A stretch of DNA of 64,000 nt from Candidatus Francisella endociliophora (GTDB lineage Bacteria > Pseudomonadota > Gammaproteobacteria > Francisellales > Francisellaceae): positions 1,302,001 through 1,366,000 of the forward strand of contig NZ_CP009574.1 of the NCBI RefSeq assembly GCF_000764555.1, read 5' to 3'. This document shows, piece by piece, positions 43,430-52,484 of the stretch. Below the pieces are notes generated by a model. That model was not told where the DNA came from. It saw only the letters and a program-made list of their open reading frames with translations, and made no database searches. Numbering within the stretch: the first letter of the stretch is position 1; every line of letters starts with the position of its first letter. Both the position numbers and the translations under genes were made by a program.

Positions 43430-44659
43430 ATGAAAAAAATATTAGTGCTTTTAGCGAGCTCTGCTGAATGGTATGAGTTTACTGTTTACTCTTTTTGTGC
43501 TGGTTACATTGGAGCAGCATTTTTCCCAGGAGATAATTTCGCCAAATTTTTGGCAGCCTTTGGAGCTTTTGCTGCAGGGTTTTTAGCTCGTCCATTGGGA
43601 GGTATTATCTTTGGTTATATAGGAGATAAAAAAAGTCGTTCTACAGCATTAGCTTGGGCAGCATTTTTTATGGGTGTCCCTACTGTAGGTATGGCATTGT
43701 TACCATCTTATGCAACGATAGGGCTACTAGCTCCGTTACTACTAGTTTCTTTCAGGGTTTTACAAGGAATTGCTATAGGTGGTCAGTATAGTGGGTCGGT
43801 TGTAATTCTCGTTGAAGCAGAATCAACGCTAGTAGGTAAGGCAAAGGCAGGAGTTAATGTCATTACAAGTGCTTTTGGCGGTATTTTATTAGCAATTGTT
43901 ACTTTCCAAGTTATTAGATATTTTATATCCGATGAGCTTATGATGAATGGTGGTTGGAGAATACTTTTTGCCATAGCAATTATTTTGGTTGTTTTATCTT
44001 TTTTTATTAAACATAGTGGAGATGAGGAGAAGCCAGAGAAATCCGATGTTAAGTTAGCAAAAGTGGTTATACAAAATTATAAAAGTTTAGTCTATATGAT
44101 TTTACTATGTTTCCCTGGTGCTGTTGTTGCTTACTTCCAGATAACTATTTTGCCAAATATTATCAAAAAGATCTTACATCAAACACATGTTGATGTCGCT
44201 ATACTTACAACTGTTAGCATAATAATGTTTATTATCACATGTAATATTGCTGCGATGTTAACTAAGAAATTTAAAATAAAAACAGTCACAGCTACAGGTC
44301 TAGTTTTGATGCTTATATTATCATTGCCAATGTATGCTTTGTATAAAGCAAATAGCGATCTTTTGATTGTCTTTTTCATAACAATGGGTGCAATCTTTGG
44401 TATATTTTATGGTAATATTATGGTGCTTTTCACAGAGTGTTTACCTCAAGAGATTCGTTATACCGGTTTTGCACTAGCTTATAATATTGGGTTTGGTGTG
44501 TTTGGTGGATTGTTACCTTTCTTATGTTTCTTCTTGGCACATGCTGTTTCTGATTATATGGCTGTTGGTATGATAAGTCTAAGTGCTATAGTTGGTTTAA
44601 TTACGCTATATAAATTTGAGCCTGAAACTTTGAAAAACTCTATTATAAATGGCAAATAA
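43430..44659 (+). CDS. MFS transporter (metabolite:H+ symporter-like)
   Basis: Inner-membrane protein of 409 residues with about 12 helices. The first segment SSAEWYEFTVYSFCAGYIG and the loop LARPLGGIIFGYIGDKKSR (MFS signature) match the MHS/ProP-type sugar-and-metabolite porters, where the WYEF start is diagnostic. The gene is 46 bp upstream of pxpBAC on the same strand, so 5-oxoproline or glutamate-related uptake is possible. Substrate cannot be read from sequence. Confidence 0.82.
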   Translation: MKKILVLLASSAEWYEFTVYSFCAGYIGAAFFPGDNFAKFLAAFGAFAAGFLARPLGGIIFGYIGDKKSRSTALAWAAFFMGVPTVGMALLPSYATIGLLAPLLLVSFRVLQGIAIGGQYSGSVVILVEAESTLVGKAKAGVNVITSAFGGILLAIVTFQVIRYFISDELMMNGGWRILFAIAIILVVLSFFIKHSGDEEKPEKSDVKLAKVVIQNYKSLVYMILLCFPGAVVAYFQITILPNIIKKILHQTHVDVAILTTVSIIMFIITCNIAAMLTKKFKIKTVTATGLVLMLILSLPMYALYKANSDLLIVFFITMGAIFGIFYGNIMVLFTECLPQEIRYTGFALAYNIGFGVFGGLLPFLCFFLAHAVSDYMAVGMISLSAIVGLITLYKFEPETLKNSIINGK

Positions 44660-44704
44660 GCTATAAAATCAAATAACATTCTATTATATAGGAGCTCAAT
44701 ATTC

Positions 44705-45322
44705 ATGGAGTATCATTTTCTAAATGAGAGCTGTTTCATTTATAAGGTTAGTGATAGGCTTTGCTTGGAAGATAATTTAGTAGTTTTAAGTATCTATAAA
44801 GAGATAATTAAAGATTCAGAATTTTGTAGTAAGTATCAGATTTTTGATATTGTTCCTACTTATAATTCTATAGCTTTTCACTTTGATTATGATGATCTGT
44901 CGAGTTTAAAAGAAGCTATTTTAACTAGAATCAAAATAGTTGACTATAGTCAGCAACTAGAACCTAAAACGCATTATATTGCGGTTAAGTATAATGGTGA
45001 AGATTTACAAAAAGCTTCTGGGATTTTAGGTTTGAGTGAGTCAGAAATTATCAAAAGGCACACTCAAGTTGAATATCATATTGCTATGCTAGGGTTTAAA
45101 CCATATTTCCCGTATTTATTAGGTTTGGATAAGAGTATTAATTTGCCTCGTTTAGCAACACCAAGGAATAGAATACCAGCAGGCTCTATAGGCATTGGGG
45201 GTTCGCAAACAACAATTTTTCCTGAACAATCACCAAGCGGTTGGAATATTATAGGACATTCTGATTTCAGAGACTTTAAGAGTTTTTGTGCTGGCGATAA
45301 AATAATTTTTAAGGAGATATAA
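44705..45322 (+). CDS. pxpB: 5-oxoprolinase subunit B
   Basis: PxpB (KipI-like), 205 residues, part of the ATP-dependent 5-oxoprolinase that opens 5-oxoproline to glutamate. Its signature HTQVEYHIAMLGFKPYFPYLLGLD, then LPRLATPRNRIPAGSIGIGG and the end GWNIIGHSDF, is intact (KipI/AHS1 domain). The stop overlaps the pxpA ATG by one base. A damaged-metabolite function is known for the family: 5-oxoproline forms spontaneously from glutamine. Confidence 0.92.
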   Translation: MEYHFLNESCFIYKVSDRLCLEDNLVVLSIYKEIIKDSEFCSKYQIFDIVPTYNSIAFHFDYDDLSSLKEAILTRIKIVDYSQQLEPKTHYIAVKYNGEDLQKASGILGLSESEIIKRHTQVEYHIAMLGFKPYFPYLLGLDKSINLPRLATPRNRIPAGSIGIGGSQTTIFPEQSPSGWNIIGHSDFRDFKSFCAGDKIIFKEI

Positions 45323-46020
45323 TGCTTTTAATAAATTGTGACCTAGGAGAAAGAGGCGTTGCTCATCCAGTAGATGATCAACTTGTTAGTTATATAGATA
45401 TGGCAAATATAGCTTGTGGTGGTCATGCTGGGGATAAGCAAAGTGTTGATTACTATGTAAACTTATGTAAGCAAAACAATGTAAAAATAACGGCTCATAT
45501 TTCTTACCCAGATAAAGAAAATTTTGGTAGAAAGGTTATTGAAATAGAGAATGCTGAACTATGCCAATCATTTGATAAGCAGTTTACTCTTTTCGATGAT
45601 CAGGTAAAGGCTATAAAACCTCATGGTGCTTTGTATAATGAGCTTAATGTTAATGAAGAGCTTGCTAAAGTATTTGTGTCATGGTGTGTTAAAAATAATA
45701 TTCAAGAGCTAGTACTTAGTCCATTTGGTAAAGTAAAAAAGTATGCACGAGCTAGTGGTATTAAAGTTATTAAAGAGAGTTTTGCTGAGAGAGGGTATCA
45801 ACTTGATATTAATGGAAATCCAATGCTTATTCCTCGAGGTCAACCAAATGCTGAAATTCATAATGTTGAAAAAGCGGTTAAGCAATTTAAACAGTTACAA
45901 AGAGGTTATATTGATGTTAATGCTCAGCAGATAGTTTTTGAGTCTCAGACAATTTGTATACATTCTGATAGTGCGATAGCTTTAGAATTAGCTAAAGAGT
46001 TATACAGTAATAAAGGTTAA
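45322..46020 (+). CDS. pxpA: 5-oxoprolinase subunit A
   Basis: PxpA (LamB/YcsF family), 232 residues. Motifs: INCDLGERG, ANIACGGHAGDKQSVDYY (metal-like site in the YcsF barrel), AHISYPDKENFGRK and IKPHGALYNEL, then SFAERGYQ. It is a little shorter than the approximately 245-250 residues typical of the family. It lies directly between pxpB and pxpC. Confidence 0.93.
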   Translation: MLLINCDLGERGVAHPVDDQLVSYIDMANIACGGHAGDKQSVDYYVNLCKQNNVKITAHISYPDKENFGRKVIEIENAELCQSFDKQFTLFDDQVKAIKPHGALYNELNVNEELAKVFVSWCVKNNIQELVLSPFGKVKKYARASGIKVIKESFAERGYQLDINGNPMLIPRGQPNAEIHNVEKAVKQFKQLQRGYIDVNAQQIVFESQTICIHSDSAIALELAKELYSNKG

Positions 46021-46024
46021 CATT

Positions 46025-46834
46025 ATGAAAGAGCATTTTTCTATAAAAGGAGGGCTTGGTTTTCCAGTTGCGTTAAGACATTATGGAGTGCAAGACAGAG
46101 GAGTATCTCCACAAGGTGCTCAGGATCAATTAAGCTTTTCAATAGCTTATAAACTTCTTGATAAGCCGAGTCAATTTCAAGCAGTAGAAATGATATATCC
46201 AAGTAAGATCATTGCAAATCAAGATTTATATGTGGTTATTACTGGAGCATCATACGAGACTACAAAAGTTGGAATACAAGATGTTGTATACAACCAAGTG
46301 TTTGAAATTAGAGGGGGTGAAACTATAGACTTTTCTGGGATTAAGAAAGGTTTTCGAACAATTATCATTGCTATTGAGGCAAATCTTGATAGTCAATATT
46401 TGCTGGGTAATAAGAGGTCACAAGAATTAGACGATTATATAAAGCAGAATTATAAAAATAATGTTATAAGAGTATTAAGAGGTCCAGAGTACAATATTTT
46501 AAGAGATAATTCTTTTTTTGAAAATACTTGGAGTATTTCATCTAACTCTAGTCAAATGGGTCTCTCTCTAGATGGACCAACTCTTGATACTCAACAGATT
46601 GAAATGATATCTCAGCCTGTCGCGGATGGAACTATACAGTTGGCACCTAGTGGTCCAATAGTACTTATGAGACATCGCCAAACAGTAGGAGGTTATCCTC
46701 GTATTGCGAATGCCATTGAACCTGATTTGAATAAACTTTCTCAATTTGCTCCTGGAGCTAAAATCAGGTTTGTAGAAATTGAATTAGAAAAAGCCAATAT
46801 CGAAAAGATGAAAATAGCTCAGCTTCTATCTTAA
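46025..46834 (+). CDS. pxpC: 5-oxoprolinase subunit C
   Basis: PxpC (KipA/AHS2 biotin-carboxylase-like), 269 residues, forming the complex with PxpB. Readable are GGLGFPVALRHYGVQDRGVSPQGAQDQ, SNSSQMGLSLDGP and the C-terminal SQPVADGTIQLAPSGPIVLM...GGYPRIA, all from the KipA family. Together the B-A-C operon and the upstream MFS gene form a metabolic unit. It is followed by the eptA promoter. Confidence 0.92.
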   Translation: MKEHFSIKGGLGFPVALRHYGVQDRGVSPQGAQDQLSFSIAYKLLDKPSQFQAVEMIYPSKIIANQDLYVVITGASYETTKVGIQDVVYNQVFEIRGGETIDFSGIKKGFRTIIIAIEANLDSQYLLGNKRSQELDDYIKQNYKNNVIRVLRGPEYNILRDNSFFENTWSISSNSSQMGLSLDGPTLDTQQIEMISQPVADGTIQLAPSGPIVLMRHRQTVGGYPRIANAIEPDLNKLSQFAPGAKIRFVEIELEKANIEKMKIAQLLS

Positions 46835-46882
46835 ATTTAAGCTTTGTAAAAGTTTTGCAATATTATACCTGAAAAATTAACT

Positions 46883-46911
46883 TTGAAATAAGCATGATCT
46901 AAGTATATTAT
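46883..46911 (+). promoter_or_regulatory. Sigma-70 promoter of eptA-dgkA
   Basis: TTGAAA (46883-46888), a 17-bp spacer and TATTAT (46906-46911), about 40 bp before the eptA start. Confidence 0.6.
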
Positions 46912-46952
46912 CTAAACAAGGATATCATTTTAAATAGATATAGGGCAGCTGC

Positions 46953-48602
46953 GTGATTAAAAAAATATTTCCTAAGCAAATAGGGGTTTATAAAGTAACT
47001 GTTATTTTAAGCGTCTTATTTGGGTATATTTATAACATTCCATTGATTGTAAAGTTTTTTGAAGATATCGGGCAAGATAGTACATATAGTATATGGTTTA
47101 TAGTTAGTTGTTTTGCAGTATGTTTTTTAGCTTTCTTTTTACTATTTAATCTTATTAACTTCCGCTATATTTTTAAGCCTTTGATGGTTATTTTGATAGC
47201 TATTGGTGCGATAGTTTTTTATGCTGAGATGTTCCTGGGAATCACATTTACCTATGGAGTAGTTGAAAGTATATTTGATACAAATACTCATGAGGCGTTA
47301 TCCTATTTTTCAATAGGAAGTGTTGTAAGCTTTATTTTTTTTGGTGTATTACCCATTGGAATGTTACTTAGGGTGAAAATTATTTACCCTAAATTTAGTA
47401 AGGGTCTATTAATCAGAATAGTAAATATTACAGGTACTTTGATTCTTGTAGTTATTATTTTGATTACAAATGTAAAAACAATATTCCCATTCTTTAGAAA
47501 TCATAATGAGTTAGGTGATTATCCTAATCCAATAATCTATGTTGGAATAACATCTGCGATTATAGCTGAGAAGTTTATTCCTCCGTTACCTTATCAGCCA
47601 ATAGGTGATGGTGCTAAAGAGGTAAAAAAAGCAGATAAACCAAATCTCTTAGTGTTCGTGCTTGGTGAAACAGCTAGAATGCAAAACTATGAATATGATG
47701 GTTATGATAGAGGTACAAATCCATATACTAAGAATTTAGGTGTCATATCTTTGCCAGGTGTCGCATCATGCGGAACATATACAGCATTATCAGTACCTTG
47801 TATGTTATCAAATATGTCACGAGTTGATTATAATGCTAGAGAAGCTGCTGCAAGAGATAATGTCATGGATATTATGAAAAAAGCAGGGCTGGATGTTACA
47901 TGGTATAACAATAATGGTTATGACTGTAGATATATAGGTGTATGTAAACGCATCGAAAATATATATATAAATACTGATGATTGTAAAGGTAGTAATGCAG
48001 GAGGTTTCTGCTATGATTCAGTGCTGGTCAAAGAATTAAAAGAAAATTTAGCAAAGAATGATGATGGTAAGAGTAAAGTTATTGTTCTTCATGTAGTAGG
48101 GAGTCATGGCCCTACTTACTATCAAAGGTATCCTGATGATTTCAAAAAGTTCACACCTACATGTGATCAGGGCGATATTAATGCATGTAATAGAAAAGAG
48201 TTAGTAAATACTTATGATAATACAATTAGATATACAGACTATATACTCTCCCAGGTTATTGATACTTTAAAAACTGATAAGATAGCAAATGAGTATGATA
48301 GTGCGATGGTTTATATCTCTGATCATGGTGAGTCTCTTGGTGAAGATGGTCTATATTTACATGCAGCTCCGTATGGTATAGCTCCTTTATATCAAAAGAG
48401 AGTACCTTGGATAATGTGGTTTTCACCTAGCTTTTTAAAAGACAATCAGCTTAATAAAGCATGTCTTGTAAAAGAATCTAAAAATAAAGGTGTATACTCA
48501 CAAGATAATGTATTTGATTCTTTCTTAGGGCTTATGAATATTAAAACTAAGGCATATAGTCCTAAATTAGATATATTTGCAAACTGTAGAAGTGAGAAAT
48601 AA
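46953..48602 (+). CDS. eptA: Lipid A phosphoethanolamine transferase
   Basis: Inner-membrane enzyme (EptA/MCR type, 549 residues) that transfers phosphoethanolamine from phosphatidylethanolamine to lipid A. Five N-terminal membrane helices (about 1-170) precede the periplasmic alkaline phosphatase-like domain: FVLGETAR, nucleophile T275 in the CGTYTALSVPCMLSN block, VLHVVGSHGPTYYQRYP and YISDHGESLGEDGLYLHAAPY, which carry the zinc ligands. The cysteines of the periplasmic domain (CGTYT, VPCML, CRYIGVC, CKGSNAGGFC) match the disulfides of the family. Start is GTG at 46953. dgkA follows 2 bp later and recycles the diacylglycerol by-product. Confidence 0.93.
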   Translation: MIKKIFPKQIGVYKVTVILSVLFGYIYNIPLIVKFFEDIGQDSTYSIWFIVSCFAVCFLAFFLLFNLINFRYIFKPLMVILIAIGAIVFYAEMFLGITFTYGVVESIFDTNTHEALSYFSIGSVVSFIFFGVLPIGMLLRVKIIYPKFSKGLLIRIVNITGTLILVVIILITNVKTIFPFFRNHNELGDYPNPIIYVGITSAIIAEKFIPPLPYQPIGDGAKEVKKADKPNLLVFVLGETARMQNYEYDGYDRGTNPYTKNLGVISLPGVASCGTYTALSVPCMLSNMSRVDYNAREAAARDNVMDIMKKAGLDVTWYNNNGYDCRYIGVCKRIENIYINTDDCKGSNAGGFCYDSVLVKELKENLAKNDDGKSKVIVLHVVGSHGPTYYQRYPDDFKKFTPTCDQGDINACNRKELVNTYDNTIRYTDYILSQVIDTLKTDKIANEYDSAMVYISDHGESLGEDGLYLHAAPYGIAPLYQKRVPWIMWFSPSFLKDNQLNKACLVKESKNKGVYSQDNVFDSFLGLMNIKTKAYSPKLDIFANCRSEK

Positions 48603-48604
48603 CA

Positions 48605-48970
48605 ATGCTTAATAAGCCTAAGTACACTTTATTTAAAAATACTAGTTATGCTCTTAGTGGTTTAGTTGATATTTTAAAAACAGAAAAATCTCTCAGACTA
48701 CAAATATTGCTATTTGTGATTTTGACAATAATAGTTTGGTCGTTGCCATTAACTCTAATATCAAAATTTGTGCTTCAGGCAGTATCATTTCTGCCAATAT
48801 ATTCAGAGATAGTTAATAGTGCTATTGAGAGAGTAGTTGATCTTGTTACAACTGATTATCATATTTTAGCCAAAAAAGCCAAAGATGTGGGCGCAACCCT
48901 TGTTTTTATATCTTTTTCTATTGAGTTCGTAGTATGGGTTATTACTTTGTATATGAATTTTTTTTCTTAA
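48605..48970 (+). CDS. dgkA: Diacylglycerol kinase (prokaryotic)
   Basis: Small trimeric membrane kinase of 121 residues that phosphorylates diacylglycerol to phosphatidic acid. Three hydrophobic helices and the catalytic block IVNSAIERVVDLVTTDYH with LAKKAKDVGATLV match DgkA exactly (Glu and Asn residues of the ATP/metal site). It is coupled to eptA (2 bp), fitting recycling of diacylglycerol released by phosphoethanolamine transfer. A terminator starts at its stop codon. Confidence 0.94.
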   Translation: MLNKPKYTLFKNTSYALSGLVDILKTEKSLRLQILLFVILTIIVWSLPLTLISKFVLQAVSFLPIYSEIVNSAIERVVDLVTTDYHILAKKAKDVGATLVFISFSIEFVVWVITLYMNFFS

Positions 48971-48996
48971 AAGTGAGAAAGAACTTTTATTTTTTG
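48969..48996 (+). terminator. Rho-independent terminator after dgkA
   Basis: AAAAGT and ACTTTT pair over an 8-base loop (48975-48982), followed by ATTTTTTG. The stem begins inside the dgkA stop codon. A weak but U-rich terminator. Confidence 0.55.
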
Positions 48997-49200
48997 ATAT
49001 TTTAATTTAACCTATTGGTTTTTTTGTGAAATTACTTAATATTTCTATTAGGTGGGTAATTATTATATTTCAAAAGTATGTTAGAAAACAATACTTTTTT
49101 CCATAATTTTTTTTTAGTGATTTCTTGTTGTCATTATCTATTTCTTTATTATAAACTTTCAATTGTAAACAGCTAAAAGTGCAACAAGGAGACCGCATAA

Positions 49201-49857
49201 ATGTTACGCAAGCTAGTAAAAAGTTTGATTCCTAGTCAGGATAAGATATTTTTTGAATTAATGATTGAAGCAACTGAGTCTGTTGAGGATTCTGCTAAGT
49301 TGCTCGATAAGTTAGTTAAAGAAGAGGATGCTCTAACGATATCTGAGCTTGCTGAAGAGCTAAGAATGACTAGAAGTGTAACAGTAGAAGTTGCTAATAA
49401 AATGGATCATGAATTAGCACGCTATTTTGTGACTCCTATTGATAGGGTTGAGTTGCATAACATTATTACCTTACTTCTAAAGCTTAATAAAAGAATAGTT
49501 AAGATTCATAGATATATGCAAATTTTAATGGAGGAAGAAAGAGGTAATGTAAATTTATATTTAGCAAACTGTGTAGAAACATTGCGTAAAATGACAAAAG
49601 TGCTTGATGATATGATGAAAGCTTTTGTTAAAGGCGACAATAAAGAGTTAAAGAGTCTATATGTAAGACTTACAGGACTTGATGAGAATGTTCTAGAAGA
49701 TTTAGCTCATGCTTTAAAGAAATTCTCACATTATGAAGAGGCTGATGTGATATTTATAATGAAAGTGAAAGATATATATAAAGCTATAGAAAATGCTATC
49801 TCAACTTGTACATCTGTAGCAGAATCAATTATGAGAATACATGTTAAAGAAGTTTAG
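49201..49857 (+). CDS. DUF47 / PhoU-like accessory protein of the PiT transporter
   Basis: 218 residues, all helical, of the DUF47 (PhoU-like) family. Recognised by FFELMIEATESVEDSAKLLDKLV at the N-terminus and KIHRYMQILMEEERG; the family often precedes a Pit phosphate carrier and probably regulates it. The first gene of a two-gene operon with pit 17 bp later. The 230 bp upstream hold AT-rich DNA with a terminator and a plausible promoter (TTGTCA...TATAAA) and no further gene. Confidence 0.85.
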   Translation: MLRKLVKSLIPSQDKIFFELMIEATESVEDSAKLLDKLVKEEDALTISELAEELRMTRSVTVEVANKMDHELARYFVTPIDRVELHNIITLLLKLNKRIVKIHRYMQILMEEERGNVNLYLANCVETLRKMTKVLDDMMKAFVKGDNKELKSLYVRLTGLDENVLEDLAHALKKFSHYEEADVIFIMKVKDIYKAIENAISTCTSVAESIMRIHVKEV

Positions 49858-49874
49858 CAAAAAAGGTATATAGA

Positions 49875-50870
49875 ATGATTACATCAGTACTTATAGCTAT
49901 TATTATTGTAGCTTTGTTTTTTGAATTTACCAATGGTTTCCATGATGCTGCAAATGTGGTGGCAACGCCGATAGCAACAAAATCTTTAACACCATATCAA
50001 GCAATAGGGCTAGCAGCATTTTTTAACTTTTTGGGAGCATTTTTTGGAACAGCTGTTGCTGCAACAATCTCAAAAGGTCTTGTTGATACTAGTGTTGTTA
50101 CAGATATCGTTTTAATTTCAGCATTGTTAGGGGCTATTAGTTGGAACTTCTTTACTTGGAGTTTTGGGATTCCTTCAAGTTCTTCACATGCTTTAATTGG
50201 TTCACTTGTTGGAGCTGTGATTATTGGCTCAAGCTATCAGGATGTTAATTATATGACGGTAGTAAATAAAGTTTTAATACCTATGGTTAGTTCACCTGTT
50301 ATAGCATTTTTTGTTGCTTTGATAATATGTATTGCTTTACTGAATATATTTATGAGGTATTTTAGAGTTAGAACAACTAATAAATATATTAGAGAGATGC
50401 AGGTTTTATCTACAAGTTTATTATCTTTCTCACACGGTTCTAATGATGCTCAAAAAACCATGTCTATAATTACACTAGCTCTTTTAAGTGCTGGCCTTGT
50501 ACAAACTACACAAGTGCCTGATTGGGTTATTATATTATGTGGTACAGCAATGGGTCTTGGGACTCTATCAGGTGGTAAAAAGATTATTAAAACCCTAAGT
50601 GCTAAGTTATCAAAACTTGAGCCCGTAAACGCAGTCTCAGCAGAATTAAGTTCAGGAATATTAGTGTTAGGAGCTTCACATATAGGTTTACCTGTTAGTA
50701 CAACCCAAGTTGCGTCAGGATCTATTATGGGTGCTGGATATGCAGATGCTGGAGTTAACTGGAAAGTAGTTAAAAAAATGGCAACAGCTTGGATTTTGAC
50801 GATTCCAGCATGCATTATTGTTACATGTATTATTTATACTATTTTATATAACTTATTTGGGAATTTTTAA
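49875..50870 (+). CDS. pit: Low-affinity inorganic phosphate transporter (PiT family)
   Basis: Inner-membrane phosphate:proton symporter with about ten helices and 331 residues. Both copies of the PiT signature are present: FTNGFHDAANVVATPIATK near residue 18 and FSHGSNDAQKTMSIITLAL near residue 183, plus GIPSSSSHALIGS and LPVSTTQVASGSIMGAG. It follows the DUF47 gene. It may carry metal-phosphate complexes, as other PiT members do. Confidence 0.93.
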   Translation: MITSVLIAIIIVALFFEFTNGFHDAANVVATPIATKSLTPYQAIGLAAFFNFLGAFFGTAVAATISKGLVDTSVVTDIVLISALLGAISWNFFTWSFGIPSSSSHALIGSLVGAVIIGSSYQDVNYMTVVNKVLIPMVSSPVIAFFVALIICIALLNIFMRYFRVRTTNKYIREMQVLSTSLLSFSHGSNDAQKTMSIITLALLSAGLVQTTQVPDWVIILCGTAMGLGTLSGGKKIIKTLSAKLSKLEPVNAVSAELSSGILVLGASHIGLPVSTTQVASGSIMGAGYADAGVNWKVVKKMATAWILTIPACIIVTCIIYTILYNLFGNF

Positions 50871-50948
50871 TAATACGTCATATAAAACTTCTCTTAGAAT
50901 ATAAAACTATTATAATCATTTTCTATTATTCTATACCTTTTCTTTTTT

Positions 50949-51458
50949 ATGCAAACCAAAATAAATAGAATCATGGCTTATATACACTGGGCAACAGTTA
51001 TACTTATATTTCTAGCATTTATCTCAATAGAATTTAGAAGTTCATTTGGCAAACATACTTTATTCCATGATGTAATGAAAACATCTCATTTATACATTGG
51101 CTTTCTTGTTTTATTCTTGACGATAATAAGATTGGTGTTGAGAAAGTTTATAGTTTTTCCTATTATTGGTCAGAGACTTTTTTATAATAGCTTTAGATCG
51201 TTCTTAGCAAGAAGTGTTCATGTGTTTTTATATTTATGGTTAATTTTGATGTCTGTGTTGGGCTGGGCTATTATTAGTGCAAAGGGCACATATATTATAC
51301 CTTTTGGCTTACCGACAATGCTTGATGTAATGCCAAGAGCAAATGTTATTGGAATAAAAGAGCTACACGAAACTTTCGCCTACGTAGGCTTAGGTGTGAT
51401 TTTTGGGCATGCGGTAGTAGCTATAATTGAGAATTATTTACTGAGATCAAAGAGTTAG
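50949..51458 (+). CDS. cybB: Cytochrome b561
   Basis: Inner-membrane dihaem cytochrome of 169 residues with four helices. The haem histidines lie in AYIHWATVILIFLAF (residue 12), KTSHLYIGFLVLF, IKELHETFAYVGLGV and FGHAVVAII, the typical pattern. It passes electrons with quinones. It is alone, followed by a convergent LysR-type gene. Confidence 0.88.
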   Translation: MQTKINRIMAYIHWATVILIFLAFISIEFRSSFGKHTLFHDVMKTSHLYIGFLVLFLTIIRLVLRKFIVFPIIGQRLFYNSFRSFLARSVHVFLYLWLILMSVLGWAIISAKGTYIIPFGLPTMLDVMPRANVIGIKELHETFAYVGLGVIFGHAVVAIIENYLLRSKS

Positions 51459-51469
51459 GAAAATATTTA

Positions 51470-52417
51470 TTATTCATATTGCTGTTGTATTTTTTTAAGC
51501 CCAGTTCTAACAATATTTAGTAGCTCATTTTTATATTTAGAGTGCTTATAAACAAGTATTAGATGAGGTTCTAGAGGGTAATCTATTTCAACTCCTTCTA
51601 TTTTCTCAACAACATCGGATTCTTTTAATACAGCATCATAGTAGAACTGTGGCATAAAGCTGACAACCTTTTCACTTTTAAGTAAATTTGCCTTTTGTAT
51701 CTCATTGTCAACAGTGTATTTAACATTATCTAGGTTAAATTTATAAATCTTATTCTTATTTTTAAACTCAGTGATTCCTAGGGTAAAATCATATCTATTA
51801 AATACAAGAGAGGTGTTTAATATTTCTTCTGGGTTATTATGCAAATTTTCAGCAATATCTTTGTGAGCATATAGGTATGCTGGTATCTTCACTGCATCTA
51901 CTGATGAGCAAACAATCCAATCATCAAGGTCTAAAAATTCAAGATGTTTATTAAATATCTGTATCACACTATAGGAATCAAACTGATACTGGCTACCATT
52001 TAGATTATCTATTTGGTAACTATCTAACGCAAAGTTAAAAGAATCTTCATTAATTTGTTGTATTTGCGGTAAAGCTAGATCAATAATCACCTTAATAAAT
52101 AATGGGGAACCAAGAACTTTAATTGACTGTCTTTGTCTAAAACCACTACGTTTAACGTTTGTGATAGTGTTTTCCATATCCTTGAAAATTTTATTACAAG
52201 AATGGAAATATTTCATACCATCGCTAGTTGGAGAAATACGATTTTGTATATTTCTGAGAAGTTTTATATCTAGATATGTTTCAAGGGCTTCTACTTTATT
52301 TTTTATAGTGTTTAGCTCAACGTTGTAAAATTTTTTTACAGAACTATATGAGCCAAGTTCAACTATCTTTAAGAAGTAGCGAGTTGCTTCGATAATATCT
52401 TTATTAATTACATTCAT
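51470..52417 (-). CDS. LysR-type transcriptional regulator (divergent)
   Basis: 315 residues with a winged-helix HTH at residues about 10-70 (YFLKIVELGSYSSVKKFYNVELNTIKNKVEALETYL), less typical than most LysR proteins. The co-inducer domain has YTVDNEIQKANLLKS. The target is unknown. It is convergent with the cytochrome gene and 67 bp from the nitroreductase gene upstream, which it might control. Confidence 0.72.
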   Translation of the reverse strand: MNVINKDIIEATRYFLKIVELGSYSSVKKFYNVELNTIKNKVEALETYLDIKLLRNIQNRISPTSDGMKYFHSCNKIFKDMENTITNVKRSGFRQRQSIKVLGSPLFIKVIIDLALPQIQQINEDSFNFALDSYQIDNLNGSQYQFDSYSVIQIFNKHLEFLDLDDWIVCSSVDAVKIPAYLYAHKDIAENLHNNPEEILNTSLVFNRYDFTLGITEFKNKNKIYKFNLDNVKYTVDNEIQKANLLKSEKVVSFMPQFYYDAVLKESDVVEKIEGVEIDYPLEPHLILVYKHSKYKNELLNIVRTGLKKIQQQYE

Positions 52418-52484
52418 AAGCTATTACTACTATGTCATATACATATAATTCAATGATATCACTACGTCTAGAATTACTAAAGTT

